In this document: piece after piece, positions 33,179 to 41,392 of the stretch
Position numbering within the stretch: the stretch's first letter is position 1
Layout: every line of letters begins with the position of its first letter
Origin: Thioclava sp. ES.031
Lineage (GTDB): Bacteria; Pseudomonadota; Alphaproteobacteria; Rhodobacterales; Rhodobacteraceae
Direction: 5' to 3'
Length of the DNA stretch: 64,000 nt
Assembly: GCF_002563775.1 (NCBI RefSeq)
Contig: NZ_PDJO01000001.1
Coordinates: 3,412,501 to 3,476,500 of the forward strand
The notes under the pieces: generated by a model
The model's database searches: none
What the model was told of the DNA's origin: nothing
The model's input: only the letters and a program-made list of their open reading frames with translations
Program-made: the position numbers and the translations under genes

Positions 33179-34399
33179 TCACGCCGGTTCCGCCTGCCTG
33201 CGCATCAGCCCCGCCCCCAGCGCAAGCGCGATGATGACCGCGCCGTAGATCTCGGTCGTCAGCCGCAGCCCCAGCTCCGGCACCGCCAGACCTGCCAGCA
33301 CCGCGGGCACCCCGAAGGCCGAGTAAGCCAGCGTGAACAGCGCCGCGAACAGCCCGCCACGCTCATCCGGTGCGGCCAACGGCGCGAGCGAACGCAACAC
33401 CCCCGCAAAGCAGGTGCCGAAACCGATCCCCGCGATGAAGACGCTCGCAAGATAGAGCGCGAAACTCCCCGTCGCGAGCGCCGCGAGCGACAGCACCGTG
33501 CCCAGCACCAGCCCGTCCGTCCCCAGAAGCGCGATACGGCGCGGGGCCAAATTGCGCGTCGCATAGCACGAGGCTGCTCCGGTCCCCGACAGGAGCGCGA
33601 CGATCGCCCCCTGCGCCAGCGCGGTGTGCACCTCGAAGACCTGCGCCACGATCGGCGCACCCAGCGACAGGAACAGCGAGCCGGTTCCCCACCCCGCCAG
33701 CACCGCGGGCGCACCGCGCCGGAAAGCCGCACGGATATGGGGCGGCACAGAGACCTGCGGGCGCAGCGAGGCCAGCGTCCCCGCGTGGCGCGGCGCGGTC
33801 TCCGGCGGCAGCCAGACCAGCAGGGCCAGCACGCCATAGACGACCGCCAGACCAAGGAAGGTCGCGACGCGCGGCGCAGGCGCGTAAGCCAGCAACGCCC
33901 CGCCCGCCAGCGCCCCAGCCGCCAGCCCCGCCAAGGGCGCGACCGCATTCCAGACCGCCGCCAGACCGGGCCGCGCGGGCGGCTCGTGATCGGTCGAGCT
34001 CGCGCTCAGGGTCGAGATCAGCAGCCCGCTCGCCATGCCCTGCAGCACCCGCGCCAACAGCAGCGTCATCGCCGTATCCGCCCAGAGGAATTCGAGCATC
34101 CCGAGCGCAAGCAGCACGAAGCCCACCGACAGGACCGGCCGCCGTCCGAGATGATCGGAGAGCCGCCCGAAGACCAGCAAGGTTATCAGAAGCGCCCCGG
34201 CATAGATCGCGAAAATCCCCGTCATCATCGCCGAGGAAAAGCCGATCTGCGCCTGCAGGACCGGGTAGAAGGGCGACGGCGCGCTCGCGCCCGCCAACAT
34301 CAGAACGAGCCCCGTGATTGCCAGCACGAAGCCTGCCCGGCTCCGCGCGGGCGAATTTGGAGATGGGGCGCGCGGGCCAGAATCCGTGTCGTCGGTCAT
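33179..34399 (-). CDS. MFS transporter (drug-efflux-like)
   Basis: A 406-residue major facilitator with about 12 membrane helices. The loop 2-3 motif is GRLSDHLGRRPVLSVGF and motif C-like glycines occur in helix 5; the pattern suggests a drug:H+ antiporter, YfcJ/Bcr type. ATG 34399 is supported by CAGGAGACAGCG. It is divergent from a small ArsR-like gene, with two matching 20-base palindromes between them, so export is probably derepressed by a ligand of that regulator. The substrate is unknown. Confidence 0.9.
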   Translation of the reverse strand: MTDDTDSGPRAPSPNSPARSRAGFVLAITGLVLMLAGASAPSPFYPVLQAQIGFSSAMMTGIFAIYAGALLITLLVFGRLSDHLGRRPVLSVGFVLLALGMLEFLWADTAMTLLLARVLQGMASGLLISTLSASSTDHEPPARPGLAAVWNAVAPLAGLAAGALAGGALLAYAPAPRVATFLGLAVVYGVLALLVWLPPETAPRHAGTLASLRPQVSVPPHIRAAFRRGAPAVLAGWGTGSLFLSLGAPIVAQVFEVHTALAQGAIVALLSGTGAASCYATRNLAPRRIALLGTDGLVLGTVLSLAALATGSFALYLASVFIAGIGFGTCFAGVLRSLAPLAAPDERGGLFAALFTLAYSAFGVPAVLAGLAVPELGLRLTTEIYGAVIIALALGAGLMRRQAEPA

Positions 34400-34419
34400 C
34401 GCTGTCTCCTGATGCGATT

Positions 34420-34439
34420 GGTTCGAAAATTGTCGAACC
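34420..34439. promoter_or_regulatory. Operator 1 for the ArsR-like regulator
   Basis: GGTTCGAAAATTGTCGAACC: perfect seven-base arms with a six-base spacer, 21 bases upstream of the MFS start. Its twin lies 43 bases away, about four helical turns. Confidence 0.75.
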
Positions 34440-34462
34440 TCCACATACTCGACAGGACGCAT

Positions 34463-34482
34463 GGTTCAAGTATTATCGAACC
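34463..34482. promoter_or_regulatory. Operator 2, abutting the regulator start codon
   Basis: GGTTCAAGTATTATCGAACC, with arms GGTTC.A / T.GAACC. The symmetry extends outward to CATG on both sides, so the right arm includes the ATG of the regulator gene. Occupancy would directly block the regulator's own 5' end. Confidence 0.75.
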
Positions 34483-34815
34483 ATGAGCACGCCCCCCGAA
34501 CTCTCTCATCCCCCCGCTGACTCGCTGTCACTGTCGCAAGTGCTCTTCGCGCTCAGCGACCCGGCGCGGCGCGAAATCGCCCGCAATCTGCGCGACGGAC
34601 CGCTCGAAGCAGCCGCCTGCAGCGCCGTGGCAGCGGATGTCCCGAAGTCGACGAAATCTCACATTCTCAAGGTCTTGCGGGAATCCGGCGTAATCCGGAA
34701 CGAGCCGAACCCGAACGGCCGCGGCCGCCTGCTCACCCTGCGCCGGGACGACCTCGAAGCGCGCTTCCCCGGCCTGATCGACCCGATCCTCGACGCTGAT
34801 CTGCGCGAGAGCTGA
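34483..34815 (+). CDS. ArsR-like winged-helix transcriptional regulator
   Basis: A 110-residue winged-helix protein: LFALSDPARREIARNLRDG is the ArsR helix 1-2 pattern, and PKSTKSHILKVLRESGVI matches recognition helix and turn. There is no obvious metal-binding CxC motif, so it probably senses an organic ligand or operates through the exporter substrate. No Shine-Dalgarno sequence precedes ATG 34483, because a palindromic operator ends directly at it; leaderless translation is likely. It is paired with the divergent MFS exporter. Confidence 0.85.
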   Translation: MSTPPELSHPPADSLSLSQVLFALSDPARREIARNLRDGPLEAAACSAVAADVPKSTKSHILKVLRESGVIRNEPNPNGRGRLLTLRRDDLEARFPGLIDPILDADLRES

Positions 34816-34863
34816 TCACGCCAACGTGTTCCCGCGCCTGCGTCCATCAGCGCAGCCGCGCCC

Positions 34864-34908
34864 CTTCGCCTTGGTAAAAATATCCCCACCGGAGGCGCCC
34901 TCCGGCGC
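34864..34908 (-). repeat. Dispersed hairpin/GGGATATTT element, copy 4
   Basis: Minus strand: a GCGCCGGAGGGCGCCTCCGG hairpin, then TGGGGATATTTTTACCAAGG and CGAAG. It begins eight bases beyond the plsC stop, in plsC orientation, in the 100-base gap to the ArsR-like gene. Confidence 0.75.
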
Positions 34909-34915
34909 GACCCGC

Positions 34916-35692
34916 TCAGGGCTTGGGCAGCTCGAACCCGGCCTCTGCCATCAGCGCATCCGAGCGCGGCTCCACCACCGCCTCGACCGCCGCCAGCGTC
35001 TCGGAGGCGGAGCCCGCCGCCTCGATCACCGGCAGGAACTCGGTCACCGCCACGCCCGACCGGATCGGCCAGCCGCGCTTGCTCCAGAACAGGCCCGCAT
35101 TGGTCGCGGCGGGCACCACCGGCAGCTTCGTGGCCTCCGCCACCACGCCCACGCCCTGCTTGTAACGGCGCCTCTCGCCCGGCGGCACGCGCGTGCCCTC
35201 GGGATAGATGATCAGCTGGCCCAGCCCATGCGTCGCGCGCGCCTCTTCGACCGCGCCCAGCATCACCTTCATCGCCTCCGACCCCTTGGAGCGGTCGATC
35301 GGGATGCAGCCCGCCTTATGCGCGAACCACCCCATGACCGGCACGTTCAAGAGCGCCTTCTTCATCACGAAGGCCCGGCGCGGCAGGTGATTGGCGAGGA
35401 TCAGAATGTCGAAAAAGCTCTGATGCTTGGCCGCCACGATGCAGTCGCCCTCGGGCGGCGTACCGCGCAGCTCGTATCGCAGCCCCAGATAGACCCGCGC
35501 CATGGTTAGCAGATGCTGCGTCCAGATTCCGGCGGTGCGATGCACACCGGCCCGCCCCTTGGGCAGCACCTGAAACACAAGCCCCCAGGCCCCGATCAGC
35601 ACCGTCGCGAGCGCGATGTGAACGTAGTAAAGCCCGGTCATCACATGGGTCAGCGGCGTGACCTTTCCGGGGCGGTGCGAAGGGTCGGACAT
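34916..35692 (-). CDS. plsC: 1-acyl-sn-glycerol-3-phosphate acyltransferase (PlsC family)
   Basis: A 258-residue membrane acyltransferase. The catalytic HX4D motif is KHQSFFD and the glycerol-phosphate-binding block is IIYPEGTRVPPGERRRYKQG. An N-terminal membrane helix (about residues 18-40) anchors it at the cytoplasmic face. It acylates lysophosphatidic acid to phosphatidic acid; a different lysolipid acceptor is possible. The ATG shares one base with the ftsX stop (TGATG), so translation is coupled to ftsX-ftsE. Confidence 0.92.
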   Translation of the reverse strand: MSDPSHRPGKVTPLTHVMTGLYYVHIALATVLIGAWGLVFQVLPKGRAGVHRTAGIWTQHLLTMARVYLGLRYELRGTPPEGDCIVAAKHQSFFDILILANHLPRRAFVMKKALLNVPVMGWFAHKAGCIPIDRSKGSEAMKVMLGAVEEARATHGLGQLIIYPEGTRVPPGERRRYKQGVGVVAEATKLPVVPAATNAGLFWSKRGWPIRSGVAVTEFLPVIEAAGSASETLAAVEAVVEPRSDALMAEAGFELPKP

Positions 35693-36588
35693 CAGCGAAG
35701 TCTCCTGAGCATACGCAGCGCGGCGAAGCGGGTGGCGGCAAAGGCCACGATCGCGGCGATCGGCGGAATGATCAATGGCCAGAGCCACGCGGCCCCGGAA
35801 AAGCCCAAGCCGGTGAGGAAGCCGCCCGCAGCCTCGGTCGAGGGCAGCAGCGCCACCGCGAGCATCCCCAGCACCGTGCCCGCCACCGCGCCGATCAGCC
35901 CACGCGTGGTGAAGCGACGCACGAAGGCCCGCGCGATGAAGGCGTCTTTCGCCCCCACCAGCCGCAGCGTCGCGATTACCTGACCGTTGGCGGCCAGCGC
36001 GGCTTGTGCTGCAAGCGTGATCATCCCCGCCATCGCGCCGAAGATCAGCAGCAGCGACAACAGGCCCAGCGTGCGGATACGCTCCGCCGCCGCGACCAGC
36101 GGACGCCGCCAGCGGGTATGGTCGTCGAAGATCGCGCCGGGCGCTTCGGCCTGCAGCCGCAGCCGCAGCCCCTCGGCATCGACGCCCGCGCCGGTCTCGG
36201 TCACTGCGATCAGCTTCGGCAGCGGCAGCGCATCCACCGGCAGATCGGGGCCGAACCACGGCTTCAGCAGCCCCTTCATCTCGTCATCGCCCATCACCCG
36301 CGACGAGGCGACCCCCGGCGTCGTCTTCAGCACTTCCTGCACGGCGGCAACCTGCGCATCCATCTGCTCGGGCGGGGCGGAGATGCGGATCGTGGCCGAG
36401 CGCGCGAGGCTATCCGCCCAGCGATCGGCGAGCCGCCCGGTCGCCAGCGACAGCGCCAGCGCGAAGACCGCAAGGAAGGCCATCGCGGCCGCGGTAAACA
36501 GCGTCAGCCGCGCGGTGAACCCGGTCGGCGGCACGACCCGATCCGGCCCGGTCGTCTCGGAGGCGAATGTCAGCATGGTCAGCTTCAC
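35692..36588 (-). CDS. ftsX: Cell division protein FtsX (ABC permease-like)
   Basis: A 298-residue membrane protein with the FtsX layout: an N-terminal helix (about 25-48), a periplasmic domain (about 50-160) and three C-terminal helices with GQVIATLRLVGAKDAFIARAF, the conserved FtsX coupling segment. With FtsE it links the Z-ring to peptidoglycan hydrolases at the septum. The start GTG 36588 overlaps the ftsE stop by four bases (GTGA); an ATG four codons later is an alternative. It is followed by plsC. Confidence 0.92.
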   Translation of the reverse strand: MKLTMLTFASETTGPDRVVPPTGFTARLTLFTAAAMAFLAVFALALSLATGRLADRWADSLARSATIRISAPPEQMDAQVAAVQEVLKTTPGVASSRVMGDDEMKGLLKPWFGPDLPVDALPLPKLIAVTETGAGVDAEGLRLRLQAEAPGAIFDDHTRWRRPLVAAAERIRTLGLLSLLLIFGAMAGMITLAAQAALAANGQVIATLRLVGAKDAFIARAFVRRFTTRGLIGAVAGTVLGMLAVALLPSTEAAGGFLTGLGFSGAAWLWPLIIPPIAAIVAFAATRFAALRMLRRLR

Positions 36589-37256
36589 AGATCGGCCCCC
36601 GCCGTATGCAGATGGCGCTTCGCGATGCGCAGCACCCGCGCCGAGACCTGCGGCTTCGCCTGCCGGATCAGGTTCAGATCGTGGGTCGCGATCACCACGG
36701 TCTTGCCCATCTTGTTCAGCTCGACCAGCAGCGACAGCAGCCGCAGCGACATCTCCCAATCGAGGTTGCCCGTCGGCTCGTCGGCGAGGATCACATCGGG
36801 CGACATGATGACCGCGCGGGCCAGAGCGACGCGTTGCCGCTCCCCGCCCGACAATTGCGGCGGCAGCGCATTCGCCTGCCGTTTCAGCCCGACCCAAGCC
36901 AGCAATTCGCGCAGCTGGGTCATGTCGGGCGTGCGGCGATTGACCGTCATCGGCAGCGCCACGTTCTCTTCCACCGAAAGGTGGTCGAGGAACTGGCAGT
37001 CCTGATGCACGACGCCGATGCGCTGGCGCAGCCCGGCGATTTCGTCCCGGTTCATCTCGCGCACATCCTTGCCGAACAGCGACAAATGCCCCGCCGTCGG
37101 CAGCAATTCCGCGTAGCATAGTTTGAGAAATGTGGTCTTCCCGGCCCCCGACGGTCCGGTCAGAAAATGGAATGACCCAGGGGCAAGCGTCAGGGACATA
37201 TCGCTAAGGAGCTCCGCCCCGCTATAGCTCATCGCCACATTTTGCAGCTCGATCAC
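36585..37256 (-). CDS. ftsE: Cell division ATP-binding protein FtsE
   Basis: A 223-residue ABC ATPase. Walker A is GPSGAGKTTF, the signature LSGGERQR, Walker B VILADEPTGNLD, and the switch histidine ATHD. The segment IGVVHQDCQFLDHLSVEENV is characteristic of FtsE. It partners FtsX, encoded next with a four-base overlap. It is divergent from a zinc-ribbon gene. Confidence 0.93.
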   Translation of the reverse strand: MIELQNVAMSYSGAELLSDMSLTLAPGSFHFLTGPSGAGKTTFLKLCYAELLPTAGHLSLFGKDVREMNRDEIAGLRQRIGVVHQDCQFLDHLSVEENVALPMTVNRRTPDMTQLRELLAWVGLKRQANALPPQLSGGERQRVALARAVIMSPDVILADEPTGNLDWEMSLRLLSLLVELNKMGKTVVIATHDLNLIRQAKPQVSARVLRIAKRHLHTAGADL

Positions 37257-37299
37257 TGCCAGCCCCTCTACTTGGTGCGCGCTTCGCGAATTAAGTGGC

Positions 37300-37337
37300 C
37301 CAAATCATTTGGACATTCCGCCCGCGCTTGCTACAAC
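37300..37337 (+). promoter_or_regulatory. Promoter of the zinc-ribbon gene with overlapping palindrome
   Basis: TTGGAC (37309-37314), a 17-base spacer and TACAAC (37332-37337) form a fair sigma-70 promoter about 57 bases before the ATG. The palindrome CCAAATCATTTGG (37300-37312) overlaps the -35 and could be an operator between the divergent ftsE and zinc-ribbon genes. Confidence 0.5.
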
Positions 37338-37394
37338 ATAAGACAGTGGTTGGCCAGAACGGCAAAACGCCAACACGGGCAGGGATGGGACAAT

Positions 37395-38540
37395 ATGCGG
37401 TTGGTTTGCCCCAATTGCGGTGCGCAATACGAAGTGGATGACGCTGTCATCCCAGATGGCGGACGGGATGTGCAATGCTCCAATTGCGGGCACGGCTGGT
37501 TCCAGCCGAGCAAGGATATGCTCTCCGCCGAGCCCGAAACCACAACCGCAGCGCCCCCGCCCGAAGGTTGGGATCTCGACACCGAGACGGAGGCCGAGGC
37601 TGCGCCTGAGGAGACTGAGGCAGAGGTGACGGCGGAGACGCCCACCGAATCCGAGGCCGTTTCCGAACCCGAGCAACCCTCCGAACCCGAACATGTTTCC
37701 GAGCCCGAGCCGCTGCCCGAACCAGAGCAGCAACCCGAGCCCGAAGCCGCAACGCCCCTGCCCGAGCCCGAGCCGGTCGTGACGACGCCGGACACCGACG
37801 ACACGGATGCCGCCATTGCGGCGATGGTCTCGACGGCGGAGCCGGAGGATCGCGAAGACGACGAGGAGGAGGACGAGCCGGGCCTCGGCCCTGCCCCGCG
37901 CGTCGGTGCCACCCCGCGCAAACCGCTTGATGACGGGCTGCTGTCGATCCTGCGCGAAGAGGCCGAGCGCGAAGCCGCGCAGCGCCGCGCCGAAGGCTCG
38001 AGCGAGCTGGAGACGCAAGACGAATTGAACCTCGAAGAGCGCGAGACCAGCGAAGACGCGGAACGCGCCGCCGAGGCCGCCACCGCCGATCTGGCGCGCC
38101 GCCGCAAAGGCGCGCAGGACTTCTCCGATCTCAGCGAGTCCGAAGAGGATCGCGTGGCCGACCTGCTCGGCGAGGATGACGAAGATATGCACACGATGCG
38201 CGGGCGCGAACGGCTGCCCGACATCGACGAGATCAACTCGACCCTCACCGCGACCTCCGATCGCGAGGGCGACAGCGTGGCCGAATTCTCGCCGGAGATG
38301 GCGCGCCGCCGCCGCTCGGGCTTCAGCCGCGGCTTCATCTTCGTGATGGCGATCACTGCGATACTGGCGCTGCTCTATGCCTTCGCGCCGGACATCGCCG
38401 CGAAAGTCCCGGCACTGAAATCGCCGCTGACGCAATATGTCGTCGCGGTGGATGAGGGGCGCATCTGGCTCGACGACCAGTTGCAGATCCTGACGCATCG
38501 CCTCTCGCCCGAAGCGACCTCGGACGGCTTCACCGAATAA
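37395..38540 (+). CDS. Zinc-ribbon (MJ0042-type) acidic membrane protein
   Basis: A 381-residue protein. Residues 1-37 form a zinc ribbon with two CxxC pairs (VCPNCGAQY and QCSNCGHGW). A long, highly acidic Glu/Pro/Thr-rich region follows (about 45-200, with PEPEP-type repeats), then a charged helical region and one membrane helix near residues 318-337 (GFIFVMAITAILALLYAFAP), leaving about 45 residues outside. ATG 37395 has GGGATGGGA ahead. Function is unknown; the position opposite ftsE is common in this family of bacteria, hinting at an envelope or division role. Confidence 0.85.
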   Translation: MRLVCPNCGAQYEVDDAVIPDGGRDVQCSNCGHGWFQPSKDMLSAEPETTTAAPPPEGWDLDTETEAEAAPEETEAEVTAETPTESEAVSEPEQPSEPEHVSEPEPLPEPEQQPEPEAATPLPEPEPVVTTPDTDDTDAAIAAMVSTAEPEDREDDEEEDEPGLGPAPRVGATPRKPLDDGLLSILREEAEREAAQRRAEGSSELETQDELNLEERETSEDAERAAEAATADLARRRKGAQDFSDLSESEEDRVADLLGEDDEDMHTMRGRERLPDIDEINSTLTATSDREGDSVAEFSPEMARRRRSGFSRGFIFVMAITAILALLYAFAPDIAAKVPALKSPLTQYVVAVDEGRIWLDDQLQILTHRLSPEATSDGFTE

Positions 38541-38593
38541 GTTTTCCTAATAATCTGCCGCCGCGCATAAGTTGAACTTATGGGCGCGCGGCG

Positions 38594-41353
38594 TCAGCCC
38601 GCATTCGAGAACTGATCGAGCAGCCGCTTGAGGTAGTCCAGCTCTTCCTCGGGGCGCAGACGATCGGCCGAGCGGCGGCGGATTTCATCGAGCAGATCCT
38701 GCGCCCGGCGATAGACATCCTCGCCGTTGAGCATCTGACGATCCGTGCCGAGCTGATTGCCCTCGCCCTGCGCGCGGCCGAGCGGATCGCGCGGCATCTC
38801 GCGACCGCCCAGTTGGCCGGGTTGGCCCGCCTGCTGATTGCCCTGTTGACCGGGCTGCTGACCGTCGCGGCGCGCCTGTTCGTTGCGCATCGCCTCGCCC
38901 AATGCGCGCATCCCTTCGCGCAACGCCTCGATCGCGTCGGCCTGACGGTCGATCGCCGCCGAATTGTCGCCCTCGCGCAGCGCCTCCTCGGCCTGATCCA
39001 TCGCGCGCCCGGCGTCGTCGAAACGCTTCTCGGCCTGCTGGCCCGCCTCGTTGCCGAAGCCCGGCAGCAGCCCGCGCTGGCGGTCGAGTTCGCGACGCAA
39101 TGCGCGCTGGCGATCCGCGAGGCTCTGGCCATCGACACCGCCCTGCCCGCCGTTCAGGCCAGGCTGATCGCCCTGCCCCTGACCGTCGCGCTGCGCCTGT
39201 CCGTCCTGGCCTTGGCCCTGACCGGGCTGGTCACCGGGCTGCTGGCCCTGACCTTGTTGGCCTTGCTCGCCCTGTTGACCTTGTTGACCCTGCTGCTGAC
39301 CCTGTTGCCCTTGCTGGCCCTGCTGACCGTTCTCGGCCTGCTGCTGGCGCTCCTCGGGCGTCATGAACTGATCCTGCAGGTCGCGGAACGCATCGTCCGA
39401 CAGCTCCTGCTGCTTGCGCAGCGTGTCCTGCATGTCGCGCATCGCCTGACCGCCGGGCATGTCGCCCTGACCGCCCTGACCTTGCTGGACCTTGAGGTTC
39501 TCCATCATCCGCGCGAGCTGGTCGAGCAGCTCCTGCGCCTCGGCCATCCGGCCCTCCTCCATCAGCTTCTGGATCTGGTCCATCATCTGCTGGATCTGGT
39601 CGCCGGTAATCTGCTGGCCCTGCTGCGGCTGCTGACCGAATTGCGGCCCTTGTTCCTGCTCCTGCGAGCGCTCGGCAAGCATCCGGATGTAATTGTCGGT
39701 CGCCTCTTTCAGCTCCTGCATGAGCTTGGCGATCTCATCCTTCGAAGCCCCGTTGCGGATCGCCTCGGAGAGCTTTTCCTGCGCCTTCTGCATCGCAGCC
39801 AGCGCATCCGCCAAGCCGCCATCCTCGACCAGCTCCGCCATCTTCCACAGAGCCTCGGCGATCTCGTCGCGAGCCTCGGGGGACAGGTCGGGATCGTCGA
39901 GCCGACCGATCACGAGGCGGATCATCAGATACACCTCCTCGCGCTTGATGAAGCCCTCGTGCCGGTTCGAGATCGCGCGCAGCAACTGATCGGCATAGCC
40001 GCGGTTGTCGCGCGACCACAGCAGATCGCGGCGCACTTCGATCAGGGCGGAGGCGAGCGGGTCGAAGAAGCGCTTGCCGGGCAGGATGATCTCCTGCGTG
40101 CCGGAAGTGCCGGTCTGGCCGCGCCCATCCTCGACATCGAGCGTCAGTTTCACCGGCAGGTTCGCCCAAGGATGCTTCGCGGCATCCTCGACGAGGCTCT
40201 CGGTGAAATCGGCCCGCGATCCGGAAATCGGCAGCGGCAGATCATAGATCAGATCGTCGCGCGGCTCGGGCGGGATTTGCAGACCGTAGCGGCGATCGAC
40301 CTTCGCCAGATCGAGCGAAATCACCGCATGGCCCTTGGTCACGGCATAATCGTCCTGCGCGGTGAAGGGCAGACTCAGCTTACCATCGGCGCGGCGGTCG
40401 GGCGTCCCGGCCAGCGCGACCGAGGGCGCCTCGTCAGGGCGCACCACCACGTTGAAGCGCCGCGCGGCGGGGCCTTTGAACTCCAGAAGCCCGTCGCGGA
40501 CGGCTTCGAATTCATGCGTCTCGATGCCGCTGGCGGTTTGCGCCGCGCCCTGTTCCGGTAGCGCGGCAGGGTTCGAGACGCTTTCGGAGAAGCCGATCGC
40601 GCCGGACGCGCCATACAGTCGGATCGAGAAGCGGGTGCCTTCGGGCACGATCAACTCGTCGCCCTCGACCTTGTTCAGATAGAGCCCCGGCTTGCCGGTA
40701 TAGCGCGGTGGCGCGGCCCAACCTTCCCAGCTCGGCCCCATCGCGGCCTCGGCAGAGCCCGCAGGTGTCGGCAGCCCCTCGGTCGGGTGCAAAAGCCGCT
40801 GCGGCACGCCGAAGATCACCGCGACGACCAAGGCCGTCAGCGCGGTAAGACGCAGCGCATAGGGATCGCGGCGGGCGAGATCGGGTTTCGGACGCGGCGC
40901 GCGGGCAGCCTGCGCGGCCTTGGCCATGCGCCGCAGATGCGCCAACCAGAGCGCGCGGGCGGCGGGATCGTTCTGCCCCAGCGCCATCTCGTCGGTCAGC
41001 GCCGAAAGCGGGCGGCCCGGCAGCGTCGCATCGAGTCGCGCAATCGCATCCGTGCGGCGCGGCCAGCGCATCCGCCACGCGCCCCATGCCAGCGCGGCGA
41101 GCGAGGCGATCAGCGCAACCAGCCAGAACCAGCGCCCGCCCGGGCCCAGATAGGCGGGCAGCGCGAAGGCGATGGCGGTGGCGATCAGCGCGAGAACGGA
41201 GAGAAGCGGCCAGAAGGCGCGCAGCCCCCGCTCGACGATCATACCGGCATGGGTCAGCGCAATAGGCCGGGAGAGCGGGGCCAGAGCGGCCTGCCCGTCC
41301 TCCTTCGTCGCCGCGTCGCGCGAAGCTTTGCTGAACCAGTTCCTGACCGGCAT
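38594..41353 (-). CDS. TIGR02302 family large membrane protein (DUF4175)
   Basis: A 919-residue protein. Two or three hydrophobic helices lie near the N-terminus (about 48-95 and 170-185), a beta-rich region covers about 190-430 and a helical region about 430-620. A strikingly Gln/Gly-rich low-complexity stretch (QQGQQGQQG repeats, about 655-755) follows, then a helical C-terminus with NEQARRDGQQPG-type segments. Function is unknown. It lies 39 bases downstream of lysA on the same strand and is probably in the argH-lysA transcript. The repetitive stretch is in frame and so not a sequence artefact. Confidence 0.88.
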   Translation of the reverse strand: MPVRNWFSKASRDAATKEDGQAALAPLSRPIALTHAGMIVERGLRAFWPLLSVLALIATAIAFALPAYLGPGGRWFWLVALIASLAALAWGAWRMRWPRRTDAIARLDATLPGRPLSALTDEMALGQNDPAARALWLAHLRRMAKAAQAARAPRPKPDLARRDPYALRLTALTALVVAVIFGVPQRLLHPTEGLPTPAGSAEAAMGPSWEGWAAPPRYTGKPGLYLNKVEGDELIVPEGTRFSIRLYGASGAIGFSESVSNPAALPEQGAAQTASGIETHEFEAVRDGLLEFKGPAARRFNVVVRPDEAPSVALAGTPDRRADGKLSLPFTAQDDYAVTKGHAVISLDLAKVDRRYGLQIPPEPRDDLIYDLPLPISGSRADFTESLVEDAAKHPWANLPVKLTLDVEDGRGQTGTSGTQEIILPGKRFFDPLASALIEVRRDLLWSRDNRGYADQLLRAISNRHEGFIKREEVYLMIRLVIGRLDDPDLSPEARDEIAEALWKMAELVEDGGLADALAAMQKAQEKLSEAIRNGASKDEIAKLMQELKEATDNYIRMLAERSQEQEQGPQFGQQPQQGQQITGDQIQQMMDQIQKLMEEGRMAEAQELLDQLARMMENLKVQQGQGGQGDMPGGQAMRDMQDTLRKQQELSDDAFRDLQDQFMTPEERQQQAENGQQGQQGQQGQQQGQQGQQGEQGQQGQGQQPGDQPGQGQGQDGQAQRDGQGQGDQPGLNGGQGGVDGQSLADRQRALRRELDRQRGLLPGFGNEAGQQAEKRFDDAGRAMDQAEEALREGDNSAAIDRQADAIEALREGMRALGEAMRNEQARRDGQQPGQQGNQQAGQPGQLGGREMPRDPLGRAQGEGNQLGTDRQMLNGEDVYRRAQDLLDEIRRRSADRLRPEEELDYLKRLLDQFSNAG

Positions 41354-41392
41354 ACTCTCCCTATCCGTCGGCCCCGATTCCCTTCCTACGGA

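Noticed and set aside
34916..36259. A single long minus-strand frame running from inside ftsX to the end of plsC
   Set aside because: Only the last 258 codons resemble a protein (PlsC). The upstream part is an out-of-frame reading of ftsX; the plsC start at 35692 with TGATG coupling explains it.
38900..39400. Gln/Gly-rich repetitive stretch of the TIGR02302 protein as an assembly artefact
   Set aside because: The frame stays open, repeats are imperfect, and low-complexity Gln-rich segments are known in this family.
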